A stretch of DNA of 64,000 nt from Ralstonia sp. RRA. GTDB taxonomy: Bacteria > Pseudomonadota > Gammaproteobacteria > Burkholderiales > Burkholderiaceae. The stretch lies in NCBI RefSeq assembly GCF_037023145.1, contig NZ_CP146091.1:186001-250000 (forward strand), read 5' to 3'. The stretch's first letter is position 1. Every line of letters starts with the position of its first letter. The position numbers were made by a program, and so were the translations under genes. Positions 1-11,452 of this stretch are shown one piece after another. The notes beneath the pieces are model-generated. The model did no database searches. It was not told where the DNA came from and saw only the letters and a program-made list of their open reading frames with translations.

Positions 1-691
1 CGCCCGAAGCCTGCAGGCGGCTGCGCACGGCGGTCATCTCGTCCAGCGAGTTGTACGGGCCCATACGCACGCGGAACATGGTGGCGCCGTTCACTTCACG
101 CTGCGTCACCTTGGCCTCGAAGCCCTGCATGGCGAGGTTGCCCTTCTGGCGCTCGGCATCGTCGGCCGATTTGTAAGCGCCCACTTGTAGGAAATAGCCC
201 GTCTTGGCGGCATCCTGGCGTGCGATCTCGGCGATTGGGTCCGCCACGGGTTTCTCGTTGGAGGCCGTTGCGGGCGGCGTGGGCTGGGTGGTCTGCTTGG
301 GCGGGCGCGCGGCAGGCGTGCTGGCCGGCTGCGTGGTCGCGCCCGGTTCGGCCGGGCGGGTGGTCGCTACCGGCGGCGGGGCGTTCGGCTCCGGCACCTG
401 GTCGACCGGCTTGGCCGGCACGCGGCTCCACAGCGGGGCGTTCGGATCGGCGGCCGGGCCGCTGGCCTGCGGTGCGGCCGGCGCGGGCGTCGGCAGCGGG
501 TTGACCACGGTGCCAGGCTCGCTCGGCTTGGGCTGCGCGCCGTTGCGCGACACGAACGGCACCGGCGCCTTGGTGATGTACACCGCCACCACGACGGCGA
601 TCGCCAAACCGACGATCAGGCCAAGCACCAGACCCAGAAACGTGCCGCCCCGTTGCGAGCGGGCACGGGAAGATTGCGTATTGCGTGCCAT
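1..691 (-). CDS. SPOR-domain cell-division protein, FtsN-like (3' end outside window)
   Basis: The protein starts at the ATG at 691-689 and is still open at the left edge, so its C-terminus is missing. A short basic N-terminus is followed by one membrane helix at about residues 17-40 (LGLVLGLIVGLAIAVVVAVY). A long Pro/Ala-rich linker comes next, then a SPOR domain from about residue 165, where the pattern YFLQVGAYKSADDAE and later FRVRMGPY is visible. SPOR domains bind denuded septal peptidoglycan, so the protein is probably an inner-membrane division protein facing the periplasm. It lies 69 bp downstream of argS on the same strand and is probably co-transcribed with it. FtsN itself or another SPOR protein cannot be told apart here. 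Confidence 0.9.
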   Translation of the reverse strand, partial: MARNTQSSRARSQRGGTFLGLVLGLIVGLAIAVVVAVYITKAPVPFVSRNGAQPKPSEPGTVVNPLPTPAPAAPQASGPAADPNAPLWSRVPAKPVDQVPEPNAPPPVATTRPAEPGATTQPASTPAARPPKQTTQPTPPATASNEKPVADPIAEIARQDAAKTGYFLQVGAYKSADDAERQKGNLAMQGFEAKVTQREVNGATMFRVRMGPYNSLDEMTAVRSRLQASG

Positions 692-760
692 GTCCATCCT
701 TCTAGAAGCGCCCGATTATAAGAGCGCCGTGTGTCGTCACTGCGGTCGTCGCTGCGGGCT

Positions 761-2545
761 TTACATCTTTTGAGGCGCGGAGACGCCAATCACTGCCAGC
801 CCGTTGCGCAGCACCTGGCGCGTGGCGGCCAGCAGTGCGAGGCGCGCGCGCTTGACGGTCTCGTCGTCGACCAGCACGCGGTCAGCGTTGTAGAACGCGT
901 GGAAGTCGCCCGCCAGGTCGCGCAGGTAGAAGGCCACGGCATGCGGGGCCAGCTCGCGCGCGGCATCGGTCAGCATGTCGGGGAAGGCCGCAAGGCGCTG
1001 CACCAGGGCGGTTGCCTGGGGGCTGACGTCCGGGCCCGTCACTGCGGCCAGGTCGGCGCTGGTGAGCGAGGCGGCATCAACGCCGGCGCGCTCGAACACC
1101 GAGCAGATGCGCGCGTGGGCGTACTGCACGTAGTACACCGGGTTCTCGTCGTTCTGCTTCAGCGCCAAATCCACGTCGAACACGAACTCGGTATCGGCCT
1201 TGCGCGACAGCAGGAAGAAGCGCACGGCGTCGCGGCCGCGCGTGAAGTGCGACGGCCAGTTCGGCTCACCGGCTTCCACGCAGGCGCGGATGGTGTCGAC
1301 GCCGGATTCGGCATCGCCGTTGGACCATTCGATCAGGTCGCGCACGGTCACGTACGAACCGGCGCGCTTGGAGATCTTCACCTCCGCGCCGTCCTTCATC
1401 ACGGTGACCATCTTGTGCAGGACGTAGTCGGGGTAACCCTTGGGGATGCCGATGTTCAGGCCCTGCAGGCCGGCGCGCACGCGGGCGATGGTGCCGTGGT
1501 GGTCGCTGCCCTGCACGTTGATGACCTGCGTGAAGCCGCGGCCCCACTTGGTGGTGTGGTAGGCCACGTCGGGCACGAAGTAGGTGTAGGCGCCGTCGGA
1601 CTTGCGCATGACGCGGTCCTTGTCGTCGCCGTCATCGGTCGTGCGCAGCCACAGCGCGCCTTCCTGCTCGTACGTCTTGCCGGCGGCGACGAGTGCGTCC
1701 ACCGTCTGCTGCACCTTGCCCTCGGTGTAGAGCGACGATTCCAGGTAGTAGCGATCGAACTTCACGCCGAAGGCTTGCAAGTCGATGTCCTGCTCGTTGC
1801 GCAGGTACGTGACGGCAAAGCGGCGGATGGCTTCGATGTCTTCCACATCGCCGGCGCCCGTCACAGGCTCGCCATCGGAGGCGCGTACGGTCTTGCCGGC
1901 CAGGTAATCGGCGGCGATGTCGGCGATGTAGTCGCCGTTGTAGGCGGCTTCGGGCCAGTTGGCGTCGCCCGGCTTGAAGCCGCGCGCGCGGGCTTGCACG
2001 GAGACGGCCAGGTTCTGGATCTGGACGCCGGCGTCGTTGTAGTAGAACTCGCGGTGGACGGTGTGGCCCTGCCAGTCGAGCAGGCTGGCCAGCGCATCGC
2101 CCAGCGCGGCCTGGCGGCCGTGGCCGACGTGCAGCGGGCCGGTCGGGTTGGCCGAGACGAATTCCACCAGCACCGGCGCGCCGTCATGCGTGTTGGCGGC
2201 ACCAAACCGGTCGCCCTCGGCAAACACGGCGGCAATCACGTCGGCACGCGCGGCGGCCGACAGGCGCAGGTTGATGAAGCCTGGGCCGGCGATTTCCACG
2301 GCGGAAACCAGGCGCTGGCCGCGCGCATCGGCGCGGATGGCGTCGGCAATGCTGCCGGCGAGTTCGCGCGGGTTCTTGCCCAGCGGCTTGGCCAGTTGCA
2401 GCGCCACGTTACAGGCGATGTCGCCGTGCGCGGCTTGCTTGGGGCGCTCCAGGACGATCTCCGGTCGGGCCTGGCCTTCGGGCAGCAGGGAGCCGACGGC
2501 GTCGGACAGCAATTGGGCGATCGTCTGTTTGTGGGAGGGCAGCAT
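761..2545 (-). CDS. argS: Arginyl-tRNA synthetase
   Basis: This class I aminoacyl-tRNA synthetase charges tRNA-Arg with arginine in the cytoplasm. The length of 594 residues is normal for the family. The N-terminal Add-1 domain is followed by the HIGH signature as HVGH at residues 139-142, within [21 protein letters not shown]-like element is read as KISKR, and the C-terminal anticodon-binding domain ends the protein. I chose the ATG at 2545 because the Add-1 domain starts there ([10 protein letters not shown]); the reading frame upstream continues but encodes low-complexity non-family sequence. The gene is divergent from the DUF1840 gene and probably forms an operon with the SPOR protein downstream. 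Confidence 0.97.
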   Translation of the reverse strand: MLPSHKQTIAQLLSDAVGSLLPEGQARPEIVLERPKQAAHGDIACNVALQLAKPLGKNPRELAGSIADAIRADARGQRLVSAVEIAGPGFINLRLSAAARADVIAAVFAEGDRFGAANTHDGAPVLVEFVSANPTGPLHVGHGRQAALGDALASLLDWQGHTVHREFYYNDAGVQIQNLAVSVQARARGFKPGDANWPEAAYNGDYIADIAADYLAGKTVRASDGEPVTGAGDVEDIEAIRRFAVTYLRNEQDIDLQAFGVKFDRYYLESSLYTEGKVQQTVDALVAAGKTYEQEGALWLRTTDDGDDKDRVMRKSDGAYTYFVPDVAYHTTKWGRGFTQVINVQGSDHHGTIARVRAGLQGLNIGIPKGYPDYVLHKMVTVMKDGAEVKISKRAGSYVTVRDLIEWSNGDAESGVDTIRACVEAGEPNWPSHFTRGRDAVRFFLLSRKADTEFVFDVDLALKQNDENPVYYVQYAHARICSVFERAGVDAASLTSADLAAVTGPDVSPQATALVQRLAAFPDMLTDAARELAPHAVAFYLRDLAGDFHAFYNADRVLVDDETVKRARLALLAATRQVLRNGLAVIGVSAPQKM

Positions 2546-2727
2546 AAAGAAACCATGACGCCGGCAGTGCTGAAACCGGTTGAAATCCAGTTCCGGCGCC
2601 GCCAGTTGCGTTGTTCGGGGAAAAGTACGAAATTTTATCAGGTGAGCCGCAGTCTCAGGCGTATCCGCCCTCCGCCGTGGCAACCTTCGGCTCCCAAAAC
2701 CGACCCAACCGAGGAAACCTCAACATC

Positions 2728-3048
2728 ATGATCACCTTTACTTCGCACGCTTCGCAAAAGTTCTCCATGCAGAAGGACCTCGCCATGGTGCTGCTGGGCG
2801 TGATCGGCAAGACGCTGGGCGAGCGCGGCGTCATTACGCCCGAAGAGATGCCCCACGCCATCGACCGCCTCAAGCGCGCCATCAAGGACGATACGCATCA
2901 GGCGCATATCCATGTGGCCGAACTGACCGCCAAGGATGACGAAGACGGCGAGGAAGAGCCGCCGCACCTCGGTCAACGCGCGTACCCGCTGCTGCACATG
3001 CTGGAGGAATCGCAGGTCGAGCAGACGCCCGTGATGTGGGGCGTCTGA
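2728..3048 (+). CDS. DUF1840 family protein
   Basis: This small acidic cytoplasmic protein has 106 residues. It begins MITFTSHASQKF and carries the conserved block around GVITPEEMPHAIDRLKRA that I associate with DUF1840, a family of unknown function common in Beta- and Gammaproteobacteria. An acidic stretch (DDEDGEEEPP) precedes a C-terminal segment containing QRAYPLLHMLEESQ. The ATG at 2728 was chosen because it begins the conserved family sequence. The gene is divergent from argS and stands alone. There is no signal peptide or membrane segment. The biochemical role is unknown. Confidence 0.85.
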   Translation: MITFTSHASQKFSMQKDLAMVLLGVIGKTLGERGVITPEEMPHAIDRLKRAIKDDTHQAHIHVAELTAKDDEDGEEEPPHLGQRAYPLLHMLEESQVEQTPVMWGV

Positions 3049-3056
3049 GCAACGCT

Positions 3057-3096
3057 CAAAAAAATGCCCGGCCGCCAAACGGGTTGGTCCGGGCAT
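3057..3096 (-). terminator. Rho-independent terminator for the bacterioferritin-like gene
   Basis: An inverted repeat ATGCCCGG / CCGGGCAT (3064-3071 and 3089-3096) has a run of A on its left side. Read on the minus strand this is a hairpin followed by a T tract. It lies about 85 bp after the stop of the gene at 3180-3734, and it may also stop transcription from the convergent DUF1840 gene. Confidence 0.7.
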
Positions 3097-3179
3097 CCGG
3101 CCATGGGGGCCGGCAGCGGGGGAAGGGAAGGGGCGAGCGCGCCTGTTTGCTGGGTCTTCTCCCGTCTTGCGTCTTGCTG

Positions 3180-3734
3180 TTACTGGTCGTGCAGCATGTC
3201 GGACAGCTCGTCCGCATGCTCTTCTTCCACGGCCAGAATGGCTTCCAGCACGCGCCGCGTGGTGGGGTCTCGGTCGCCGATATAGCGGACCATCTCCAGG
3301 TAGCTGTCGATCGCGATGCGTTCGGCCACCAGGTTCTCCTTGACCATTTCGACCAAGCCATCGGCTTCTACGTACTCCGAATGGCTGCGCGTGGCTAACC
3401 CTTCAGGGCTGAAGTTGGGCTCGCCGCCCAACTGTACGATGCGGGCGGCGATGCTGTCTGCGTGCTGCTGCTCTTCATTGGCGTGCACCAGAAACTCGGC
3501 GGCGATGGGCTCGGCGTTGATGCCGCGGGCCATGAAGTGATGGCGCCGGTAGCGCAGCACGCAGACCAACTCCGTGGCCAGCGCCTCATTCAGCAGCCGC
3601 AACACCGTCTCTCGATCGGCTTTGTAATCTTCGGTCACCGCGCCTTCCTGGATGTGCTGGCGGGCACGTTCGCGCAAGGTCTTGATATCGGTGAGGAAGC
3701 TGCTTTCCGGGGCAGCGACAAGCGTCGAACTCAT
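3180..3734 (-). CDS. Bacterioferritin-like ferritin-fold protein
   Basis: This is a 184-residue four-helix ferritin-like protein. Diiron-type ligands are visible as paired Glu/ExxH motifs: NEALATELVC near residues 49-58, EEQQHAD in the second helix pair, ENLVAERIAIDSY and VEEEHADE near the C-terminus. This pattern matches bacterioferritin (cytochrome b1)-like iron storage or detoxification proteins. Ferritins of this group oxidise Fe(II) and store iron in a cage. The start ATG at 3734 is preceded by a good AGGAG site. The upstream same-strand neighbours are an ElaB-like protein and a DUF1328 protein, a set often seen together in stress regions. Confidence 0.85.
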   Translation of the reverse strand: MSSTLVAAPESSFLTDIKTLRERARQHIQEGAVTEDYKADRETVLRLLNEALATELVCVLRYRRHHFMARGINAEPIAAEFLVHANEEQQHADSIAARIVQLGGEPNFSPEGLATRSHSEYVEADGLVEMVKENLVAERIAIDSYLEMVRYIGDRDPTTRRVLEAILAVEEEHADELSDMLHDQ

Positions 3735-3779
3735 GTGAGGGCTCCTGCAGAGTTGGGGGAGTGCGGGCCGGGGTTGGGG

Positions 3780-4205
3780 TTACTCGCTGGGCTCGCGCCG
3801 GTTGCCGCCGGCCAGGGCCACGACCAGGCCGATCGCCGCGCCAATCGCCACGGCCACGCCCACTGACTTGAACGGCGCTGAAGTGATGGTGTCTTCCGTG
3901 CGGCCCAGCGCCCAATCCATGCGGTCACGCGCCTGGTGAGCACGGTCGTTGGCAGCCCGGCGCAGCTGGTCAGCGCGCGCACGCAGCGTGCGACTGGCCC
4001 GGCGGGCTTCCGCGCTGCCCTCATCGGTCAGGGTGTAGATGGCGCTTTCGAGAGAGCGCAACAGGCTTTGTACGTCGTCCACGGCGGGGCGTGCGGCGTG
4101 GCGGGCATTGTCCACGGCGTCACCGGCGCTGCGCATGGCGCGGTGTGCACGGTCGTCGATGTCATCGATCCGATTGCGAATGCGTTGGCTGGCAAAGAGA
4201 GACAT
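3780..4205 (-). CDS. DUF883 / ElaB-YqjD-like membrane-anchored protein
   Basis: This 141-residue protein is mostly charged and helical, with heptad-like Arg/Ala/Asp patterns over residues 1-110. It ends with one hydrophobic segment rich in Ala/Gly (VGVAVAIGAAIGLVVALAGG) followed by a short basic tail. That architecture is the DUF883 (ElaB/YqjD) family, whose E. coli members are C-tail-anchored inner-membrane proteins reported to associate with ribosomes in stationary phase. The ATG at 4205 has a GAGGAG ribosome-binding site. It lies 45 bp upstream of the ferritin-like gene on the same strand. Confidence 0.82.
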   Translation of the reverse strand: MSLFASQRIRNRIDDIDDRAHRAMRSAGDAVDNARHAARPAVDDVQSLLRSLESAIYTLTDEGSAEARRASRTLRARADQLRRAANDRAHQARDRMDWALGRTEDTITSAPFKSVGVAVAIGAAIGLVVALAGGNRREPSE

Positions 4206-4359
4206 GGCGAAGCTCCTCGTCGTGGCGCTGCGGCAAGCACATACCGGCGGCGCAGTTGGTCAATTGCGATTTCGGCCCCAGCGAATCATGAAAAGGCGGG
4301 CCCTCTGCCATGTGAGTTAGCAAGACATGGGCCGTGCCTTCTCGTCTGCGCAGCCGGTG

Positions 4360-4533
4360 CTAATCAACCGCCTTGAAGATCGTGACGCCAAGCACCAGGA
4401 ACAGCACGAACAGCACGACAAAGATGAAGAACAGGATCTTGGCGATGCTCGCCGCGCCCGCGGCAATGCCGGTAAAACCCAGTACGCCGGCCACCACGGA
4501 AACGATGGCGAAGATGAGTGCCCACTTCAGCAT
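4360..4533 (-). CDS. DUF1328 (YtjA-like) small membrane protein
   Basis: This is a 57-residue protein made almost entirely of two hydrophobic helices ([20 protein letters not shown], then an Ala/Gly turn, then [18 protein letters not shown]). It matches the DUF1328/YtjA family of small inner-membrane proteins of unknown function, often stress-induced. The start at 4533 was chosen because the conserved family sequence begins MLKWAL and is preceded by GGAGG-like sequence. The next gene on the same strand is the ElaB-like protein. Confidence 0.88.
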   Translation of the reverse strand: MLKWALIFAIVSVVAGVLGFTGIAAGAASIAKILFFIFVVLFVLFLVLGVTIFKAVD

Positions 4534-4782
4534 GTTGTTGCCTCCGGATAGGGGGTAGGAATGCGGTGTATCGCAGGGAGGATGTGTCTTGTGCTGCATT
4601 GCGCCAGGACTAGGCTCCCTGTTGGCGTACTCCTAAGCACACCGCGTGCCTGCGCGGGTGCGTCCTAGGTGTCGCCAGGCTCGCCCACGGGGTATCATGG
4701 GTATTGCCATAAAAAACACACGCAACGTGCGCCGCGTCGGGCGGCCGGATGCGTTTCATGCGTTCACATGGGTCTGCATGCC

Positions 4783-6231
4783 ATGCGGTCATCCTTGCGC
4801 TCCACCCTGCTGCTCGCCGGCGGCATTCTGCTGACGCTGGGCGTGCTGATTGCCTCGGAGACGGGCAACATCCGCCTGAGCCAGGGGTATCGGCAGGTGA
4901 TTCAGTCTCAGCAGGCAGAAACCGCCATCAACGAACTGCTTGCCGAACTCGTCAACGCAGAGGCCGGGCAGCGCGGCTTCCTGCTCACGGGCAAGGACGA
5001 ATACCTCGATCCGTACAACAAGGCGATTCCGCATATCCACGCATTGATGGCGGAGATCCGCGATCACTACGCCAACGATCCGGAAGCGCTCAAGCTGTTC
5101 TCGGAGACCGCGCTGCAGGTCAGCCGCAAGCTCACTGAGATGGAACTCACGCTGATTTACGGCAAGCGTGACTTGGAGGTGGCGCTCGACCTCGTCCGCA
5201 CCGATTTCGGCAAGGCTTCGATGGAAGCCGTGCGGCAGGGCCTGGACCGGCTGCGCCAGCGCGAGATCGGCACCGTGGCCCGCAGCCTGGAGCACGCCGA
5301 GCGCGATCTGGCGCTCTCGCGCTACGGCATCGCGCTCATCACCGCGGTCAACATCATCTTGCTGGTGACGTTGGGCATGCAGCACGCCAAGCGCCTCGCC
5401 GCCACCGAGCAGGAGCGTGACCTGCTCGAAGAGGAAAGCCAGAAGCTCGACCGTATGGTGCGCGAACGCACGCGTCAGCTGTCTGACTTGGCCGCCCACT
5501 TGCAACGCGTGACCGAAGACGAGAAGACGCGCCTTGCGCGCGAGCTGCACGACGAGCTGGGGGCCATCCTCACTGCCACCAAGATGGACTTGCACTGGCT
5601 GCGCTCACGCATCACGTCCATCGAGCCGGCTGTTGGTGAAAAAATTACGCGTGTGATGTCGCATGTGGACCAGGGCATCCAGATCAAACGTCGCCTGATT
5701 GAAGACCTGCGCCCGACCATCCTGCTCAACCTGGGTTTGGTTGAAGCGCTCTCGCAGCTGACCGAGGACGTTGGCGTGCGCAACGGCTGGCATACCGAGG
5801 TCAGCCTGCCTGATGAGATGCCCAAGCTCACCGACGATGCGGCGATCGCGCTGTATCGCATCGTGCAGGAGTCGCTGACCAACGCCTCGAAGTATGCGCA
5901 TGCGACGACGGTGTCCGTGGCGCTCGATGCCAGCGAAGAGGGCGTGCGCCTGCGCGTGCGCGACAACGGCCGTGGCTTCCCGGCCGATATCGAACGCCGT
6001 CGCATGGTGGGCCATCACGGCCTGCTGGGCATGGAGCAGCGCGCCATTGCGCTGGGCGGCACGTTGACCATCGATTCCACGCCCGGCGGTGGGGTGACCA
6101 TCATTGCTGAGTTGCCCCCCACTGACGCGGTGTTCTATCGCGAGGGCGTTAGCGACAGCGGGCCTGCTGGTCCGCACACACTGCCCGGTAGTGTGGCGCC
6201 GGGCTCGGGCGAGGGCGGCGCGCTGGTCTGA
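4783..6231 (+). CDS. CHASE3-domain sensor histidine kinase, NarX/DegS-type
   Basis: This membrane sensor kinase has about 482 residues. Its first membrane helix is LLLAGGILLTLGVLIA. The extracytoplasmic CHASE3 domain includes the typical NAEAGQRGFLLTGKDEYLDPY, and the second helix is at IALITAVNIILLVTLG. After a coiled region comes a HisKA_3 dimerisation domain with the phosphoacceptor His in ARELHDELGA at about residue 256, then a HATPase domain with DNGRGF and GLLGMEQRA. The start is uncertain: ATGs at 4768 and 4783 both precede the first helix and neither has a strong ribosome-binding site. The likely partner is the NarL-type regulator at 7086-7718. Confidence 0.88.
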   Translation: MRSSLRSTLLLAGGILLTLGVLIASETGNIRLSQGYRQVIQSQQAETAINELLAELVNAEAGQRGFLLTGKDEYLDPYNKAIPHIHALMAEIRDHYANDPEALKLFSETALQVSRKLTEMELTLIYGKRDLEVALDLVRTDFGKASMEAVRQGLDRLRQREIGTVARSLEHAERDLALSRYGIALITAVNIILLVTLGMQHAKRLAATEQERDLLEEESQKLDRMVRERTRQLSDLAAHLQRVTEDEKTRLARELHDELGAILTATKMDLHWLRSRITSIEPAVGEKITRVMSHVDQGIQIKRRLIEDLRPTILLNLGLVEALSQLTEDVGVRNGWHTEVSLPDEMPKLTDDAAIALYRIVQESLTNASKYAHATTVSVALDASEEGVRLRVRDNGRGFPADIERRRMVGHHGLLGMEQRAIALGGTLTIDSTPGGGVTIIAELPPTDAVFYREGVSDSGPAGPHTLPGSVAPGSGEGGALV

Positions 6232-6244
6232 AAAGTAGAAAAGC

Positions 6245-6277
6245 AAAAGCCCCTTAACCAAGTTAAGGGGCTTTTTT
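6245..6277 (+). terminator. Rho-independent terminator after the histidine kinase
   Basis: A near-perfect hairpin with arms AAAAGCCCCTTAAC and GTTAAGGGGCTTTT has a three-base loop and ends in a T run. It sits 14 bp after the kinase stop codon and, being symmetrical, probably also serves the convergent entericidin-like gene. Confidence 0.9.
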
Positions 6278-6301
6278 CATGCGCGTCTTACAACGTGGCG
6301 C

Positions 6302-6442
6302 TTACATCTTCTGCTTGGCGTTGTCAGCCGCATTTTCCAGCTTCTGACCACCATTCTGGATGTCTTTGCCGGCACCCGCCATGGTGTTGCAGCCGGCCAG
6401 GAAGATGCACGTCAACGCAATTGCGGCACACAGGGTCTTCAT
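6302..6442 (-). CDS. Entericidin A/B-like small lipoprotein
   Basis: This 46-residue protein reads MKTLCAAIALTCIFLAGC, a lipoprotein signal peptide with lipobox LAGC, and then a short mature part with NTMAGAGKDIQNGG. It closely resembles EcnA/EcnB entericidins, small envelope lipoproteins first described as an antidote/toxin pair. Here only one member is present. AAGGAG is placed well upstream of the ATG at 6442. It lies between the histidine kinase and the receiver-only protein and shares a terminator region with the kinase. Confidence 0.88.
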   Translation of the reverse strand: MKTLCAAIALTCIFLAGCNTMAGAGKDIQNGGQKLENAADNAKQKM

Positions 6443-6520
6443 GAAACGCTCCTTGTGGGGGTCGAAAGCAATGTGGGCAATGTTCGGTTTCGCAGCATGG
6501 CGGCCGCAGGCAGGCAGATC

Positions 6521-6961
6521 TCAGGCGTGCGGATGGTGCACGGTCTGCTGACGGGGGCGTGCCACGCCGGCACGTTCTTCGATCACCTCGAACACCTTGT
6601 CGAGTTCGAGCGACTTGTCGAAGAAGTAGTTGGCGCCGGCTTCAAAGCAGCGCTGCCGATAGGTCGGTACCTGCGCGTGATTGGTGTAGACGATGCGCAC
6701 GCTGGGCGATGCTTGATCGCGCAACGTTTGGAGAACCTTGAAACCATTCCCCTGGCGCAATTGCAGATCGACGATCACGACGTCGTAGTGGCCTTGCGCC
6801 AGTTGGTGCAGCGCCAAATCTTCCGTGTCGGCCCATTCGACAACCGCTACGAAGGCGGATGCCTTGAGGTACTCCAGCACCATGCCGCGAAGCACGGGGG
6901 AGTCCTCGATGAGGAGGACGCGCAATCCACGGGCGGAGAGGGTGACAGCTTGATCCAGCAT
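6521..6961 (-). CDS. Receiver-only response regulator
   Basis: This 146-residue protein is a single REC domain with no output domain. The acidic pocket E19-D20, the phosphoacceptor D65 in VVIVDLQL, the conserved T93 in IVYTN and K116 in FFDKS are all present, so it should be phosphorylatable. Such proteins act as phosphate shuttles or sinks, or through protein contacts. It lies between a CHASE3 kinase and a NarL regulator, which suggests it takes part in the same phosphorelay; that link is inferred from position only. Confidence 0.87.
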   Translation of the reverse strand: MLDQAVTLSARGLRVLLIEDSPVLRGMVLEYLKASAFVAVVEWADTEDLALHQLAQGHYDVVIVDLQLRQGNGFKVLQTLRDQASPSVRIVYTNHAQVPTYRQRCFEAGANYFFDKSLELDKVFEVIEERAGVARPRQQTVHHPHA

Positions 6962-7085
6962 GGGTTGATGGTAGCCAGCGGGCCGCCTGGGTGGTATCAG
7001 GCGTTGTCCTACATGCCAACAGGGTTTCCGGCCGGTTAGCGTTTTGGCCGGGCCGTTTTGCCTTGGTTTTCCACCCGGTGAAGCG

Positions 7086-7718
7086 TCACTCCACCAGGCC
7101 GTTCTTGATGGCGTAATAGGTCAGATCGGCATTGGATTTCATGCCCATCTTTTCCAGGATGCGGGTGCGGTAGGTACTGACCGTCTTGACGCTCAAAAAC
7201 AGCTCTTCCGCGATGATCGACACCGATTGCCCGCGCGCGAGCTTGCAGAAGATCTGGAATTCGCGCTTGGACAGCGTCTGGTGCAGGGGCTGGTCGGTCG
7301 GCTTTTCCAGACCGCCGATCAGTAGTTCGGCGACGGTCGGGCTCACATAGCGGCGGCCCTGCGACACGGTGCGGATAGCCTTGACGAGCTCATCCGGCGC
7401 ACTTTCCTTAGTCAGATAGCCCGAGGCACCGGCGCGGATCAGGTTGATCGCGTACTGGTCTTCCGGAAAGGTGGACAGGATCAGCACGGGCAGATCCGGA
7501 TGGCGTTGGCGCGCCAGCTTGAGCGTATCGATGCCGTTGCGGTCGGGCATGGAGATGTCGAGCACGACCACGTCGAAGGCGCCGGTGCGGAGTTGCTCCA
7601 TCACCTCTTCCCCGCTCGCTGCTTCCCCTGCAACTTCGATGTCCCGCTCTTCAGACAAAAACTGCCGAAGGCCGGCGCGGACGATTTCATGGTCGTCCGC
7701 AATCAGGACGCGAATCAT
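7086..7718 (-). CDS. NarL/FixJ-family response regulator
   Basis: This 210-residue DNA-binding regulator has an N-terminal receiver with D8/D9, phosphoacceptor D54 in VVVLDISMPD, T83 and K104. The C-terminal LuxR-type helix-turn-helix contains LSKREFQIFCKLARGQS and LFLSVKTVSTYRTRILEKMG. The ATG at 7718 was chosen because MIRVLIADDHEIVRAGL is the canonical start of this family. It resembles UvrY/RcsB-type regulators. Its probable kinase is the HisKA_3 protein encoded 0.9 kb away on the opposite strand, since HisKA_3 kinases normally pair with NarL regulators. Confidence 0.92.
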   Translation of the reverse strand: MIRVLIADDHEIVRAGLRQFLSEERDIEVAGEAASGEEVMEQLRTGAFDVVVLDISMPDRNGIDTLKLARQRHPDLPVLILSTFPEDQYAINLIRAGASGYLTKESAPDELVKAIRTVSQGRRYVSPTVAELLIGGLEKPTDQPLHQTLSKREFQIFCKLARGQSVSIIAEELFLSVKTVSTYRTRILEKMGMKSNADLTYYAIKNGLVE

Positions 7719-7924
7719 GCTGCTCCTCGTGGACGGCACGCCCGGCAGGATGCCGGTGTGCGCGCTGCGCTTGTTGGTTCGATACGACAGCAATTGTATC
7801 GGACTGTAGCGTGAAACCGGAGTCGCCCGCGTGTTCGATTCGCCTTGCCGGTTCCGGTGATTTTCTCTGGGCTTCCATTGGTGCCTGCGAGTGTGCTCGA
7901 GTCACAACATGCAGGGGGCGCCCA

Positions 7925-7959
7925 GAAAAAAGAAAACGGGGCGGTGGTATCCGCCCCGT
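7925..7959 (-). terminator. Rho-independent terminator for the Ala/Lys-rich exported protein
   Basis: The arms ACGGGGCGG (7936-7944) and CCGCCCCGT (7951-7959) flank a six-base loop. The A-rich stretch on the left becomes a T tract on the minus strand. It is 55 bp after the stop of the gene at 8014-8439. Confidence 0.8.
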
Positions 7960-8013
7960 GATGGCCACTGTGGACTGACGCCGGGTTTGGAGCCCGGCGC
8001 ACGTCTGGCTGGC

Positions 8014-8439
8014 TTACTTGCTCTGCGCTGCCGCGCCGGCGTTCACGCTGGCGTCAACGCTGGTGCTGCCGGTAGCGTCTGCCTTGGCAGCCTTCACCGT
8101 CTTGTGGGCCGACTTTTCAGCCTTGCCGACCGATTCGCCGACCTTGTCTGCAGTCTTGTCCACGCCGGCTTCAGCCTTGGCCTTGTGCTCGTGTGCAGCC
8201 TTGGCGCCGTGTTCGGCCTTGGTGGTCAGTTGGTGCTTGGCCGCATCGGTGTCGAGCTTGGCGCCGGCGTCGACCTTCAGGCCTGTGCCGACATTCGCTT
8301 GGGCGGGTGCCGGGGCGACTGCGGCCGTGCCGTTGGTTTGCAGTGCAGCGCCTGCGTTGGCCGACGGAGTTTGTGCGTTGGCGTAAGCCGAGGCAGCAGC
8401 GATAGCGATGGCGGACAGGGAGATCAGCAGCTTGTTCAT
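8014..8439 (-). CDS. Exported Ala/Lys-rich low-complexity protein
   Basis: This 141-residue protein starts with a clear Sec signal peptide (MNKLLISLSAIAIAAASAYA, cleavage predicted near ANAQ). The mature part is almost all Ala, Lys, Thr, Gly, Asp and Val, with no aromatic residues. Its second half has histone-H1-like repeats such as KAAHEHKAKAEAG and KAEKSAHKTVKAAKADA. I do not recognise a named family. The start was chosen for the signal peptide and the AAGGAG site just upstream. It has its own terminator and appears monocistronic. A periplasmic stress or envelope role is possible but unsupported. Confidence 0.8.
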   Translation of the reverse strand: MNKLLISLSAIAIAAASAYANAQTPSANAGAALQTNGTAAVAPAPAQANVGTGLKVDAGAKLDTDAAKHQLTTKAEHGAKAAHEHKAKAEAGVDKTADKVGESVGKAEKSAHKTVKAAKADATGSTSVDASVNAGAAAQSK

Positions 8440-8682
8440 GGAGAGACTCCTTATGTTCTCTGAACGGCCACGCGAGGGATTCGTCGCGGCATCACTCTGT
8501 GTGTGTGTTGAGTGAATGGGTTCAGTGTATGGAGCCCTTCCGGTTACGACTGTTAGGGGGTGTAAGCCTTTGTAATGAAAGCATCCCCCCTCTTGAAATG
8601 CCGGCAAAGCCAACGCCGGCAAGGCTTCACAGTCGTAAGACATGGCGAATGATCCGCCATGTTCTAAACGTCTTGTCACAGA

Positions 8683-11400
<2,718 letters not shown>

Positions 11401-11452
11401 GTTCTTCTGAAGCAAATAAGGGGCAGGCGGGCGATGGCGTATCGGCTCGGGC

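Noticed and set aside
731..2731. A long open frame antisense to argS
   Set aside because: argS on the other strand is certain from its HIGH motif and length. The antisense frame has shadow composition (His/Val/Gly-rich) typical of GC-rich genomes.
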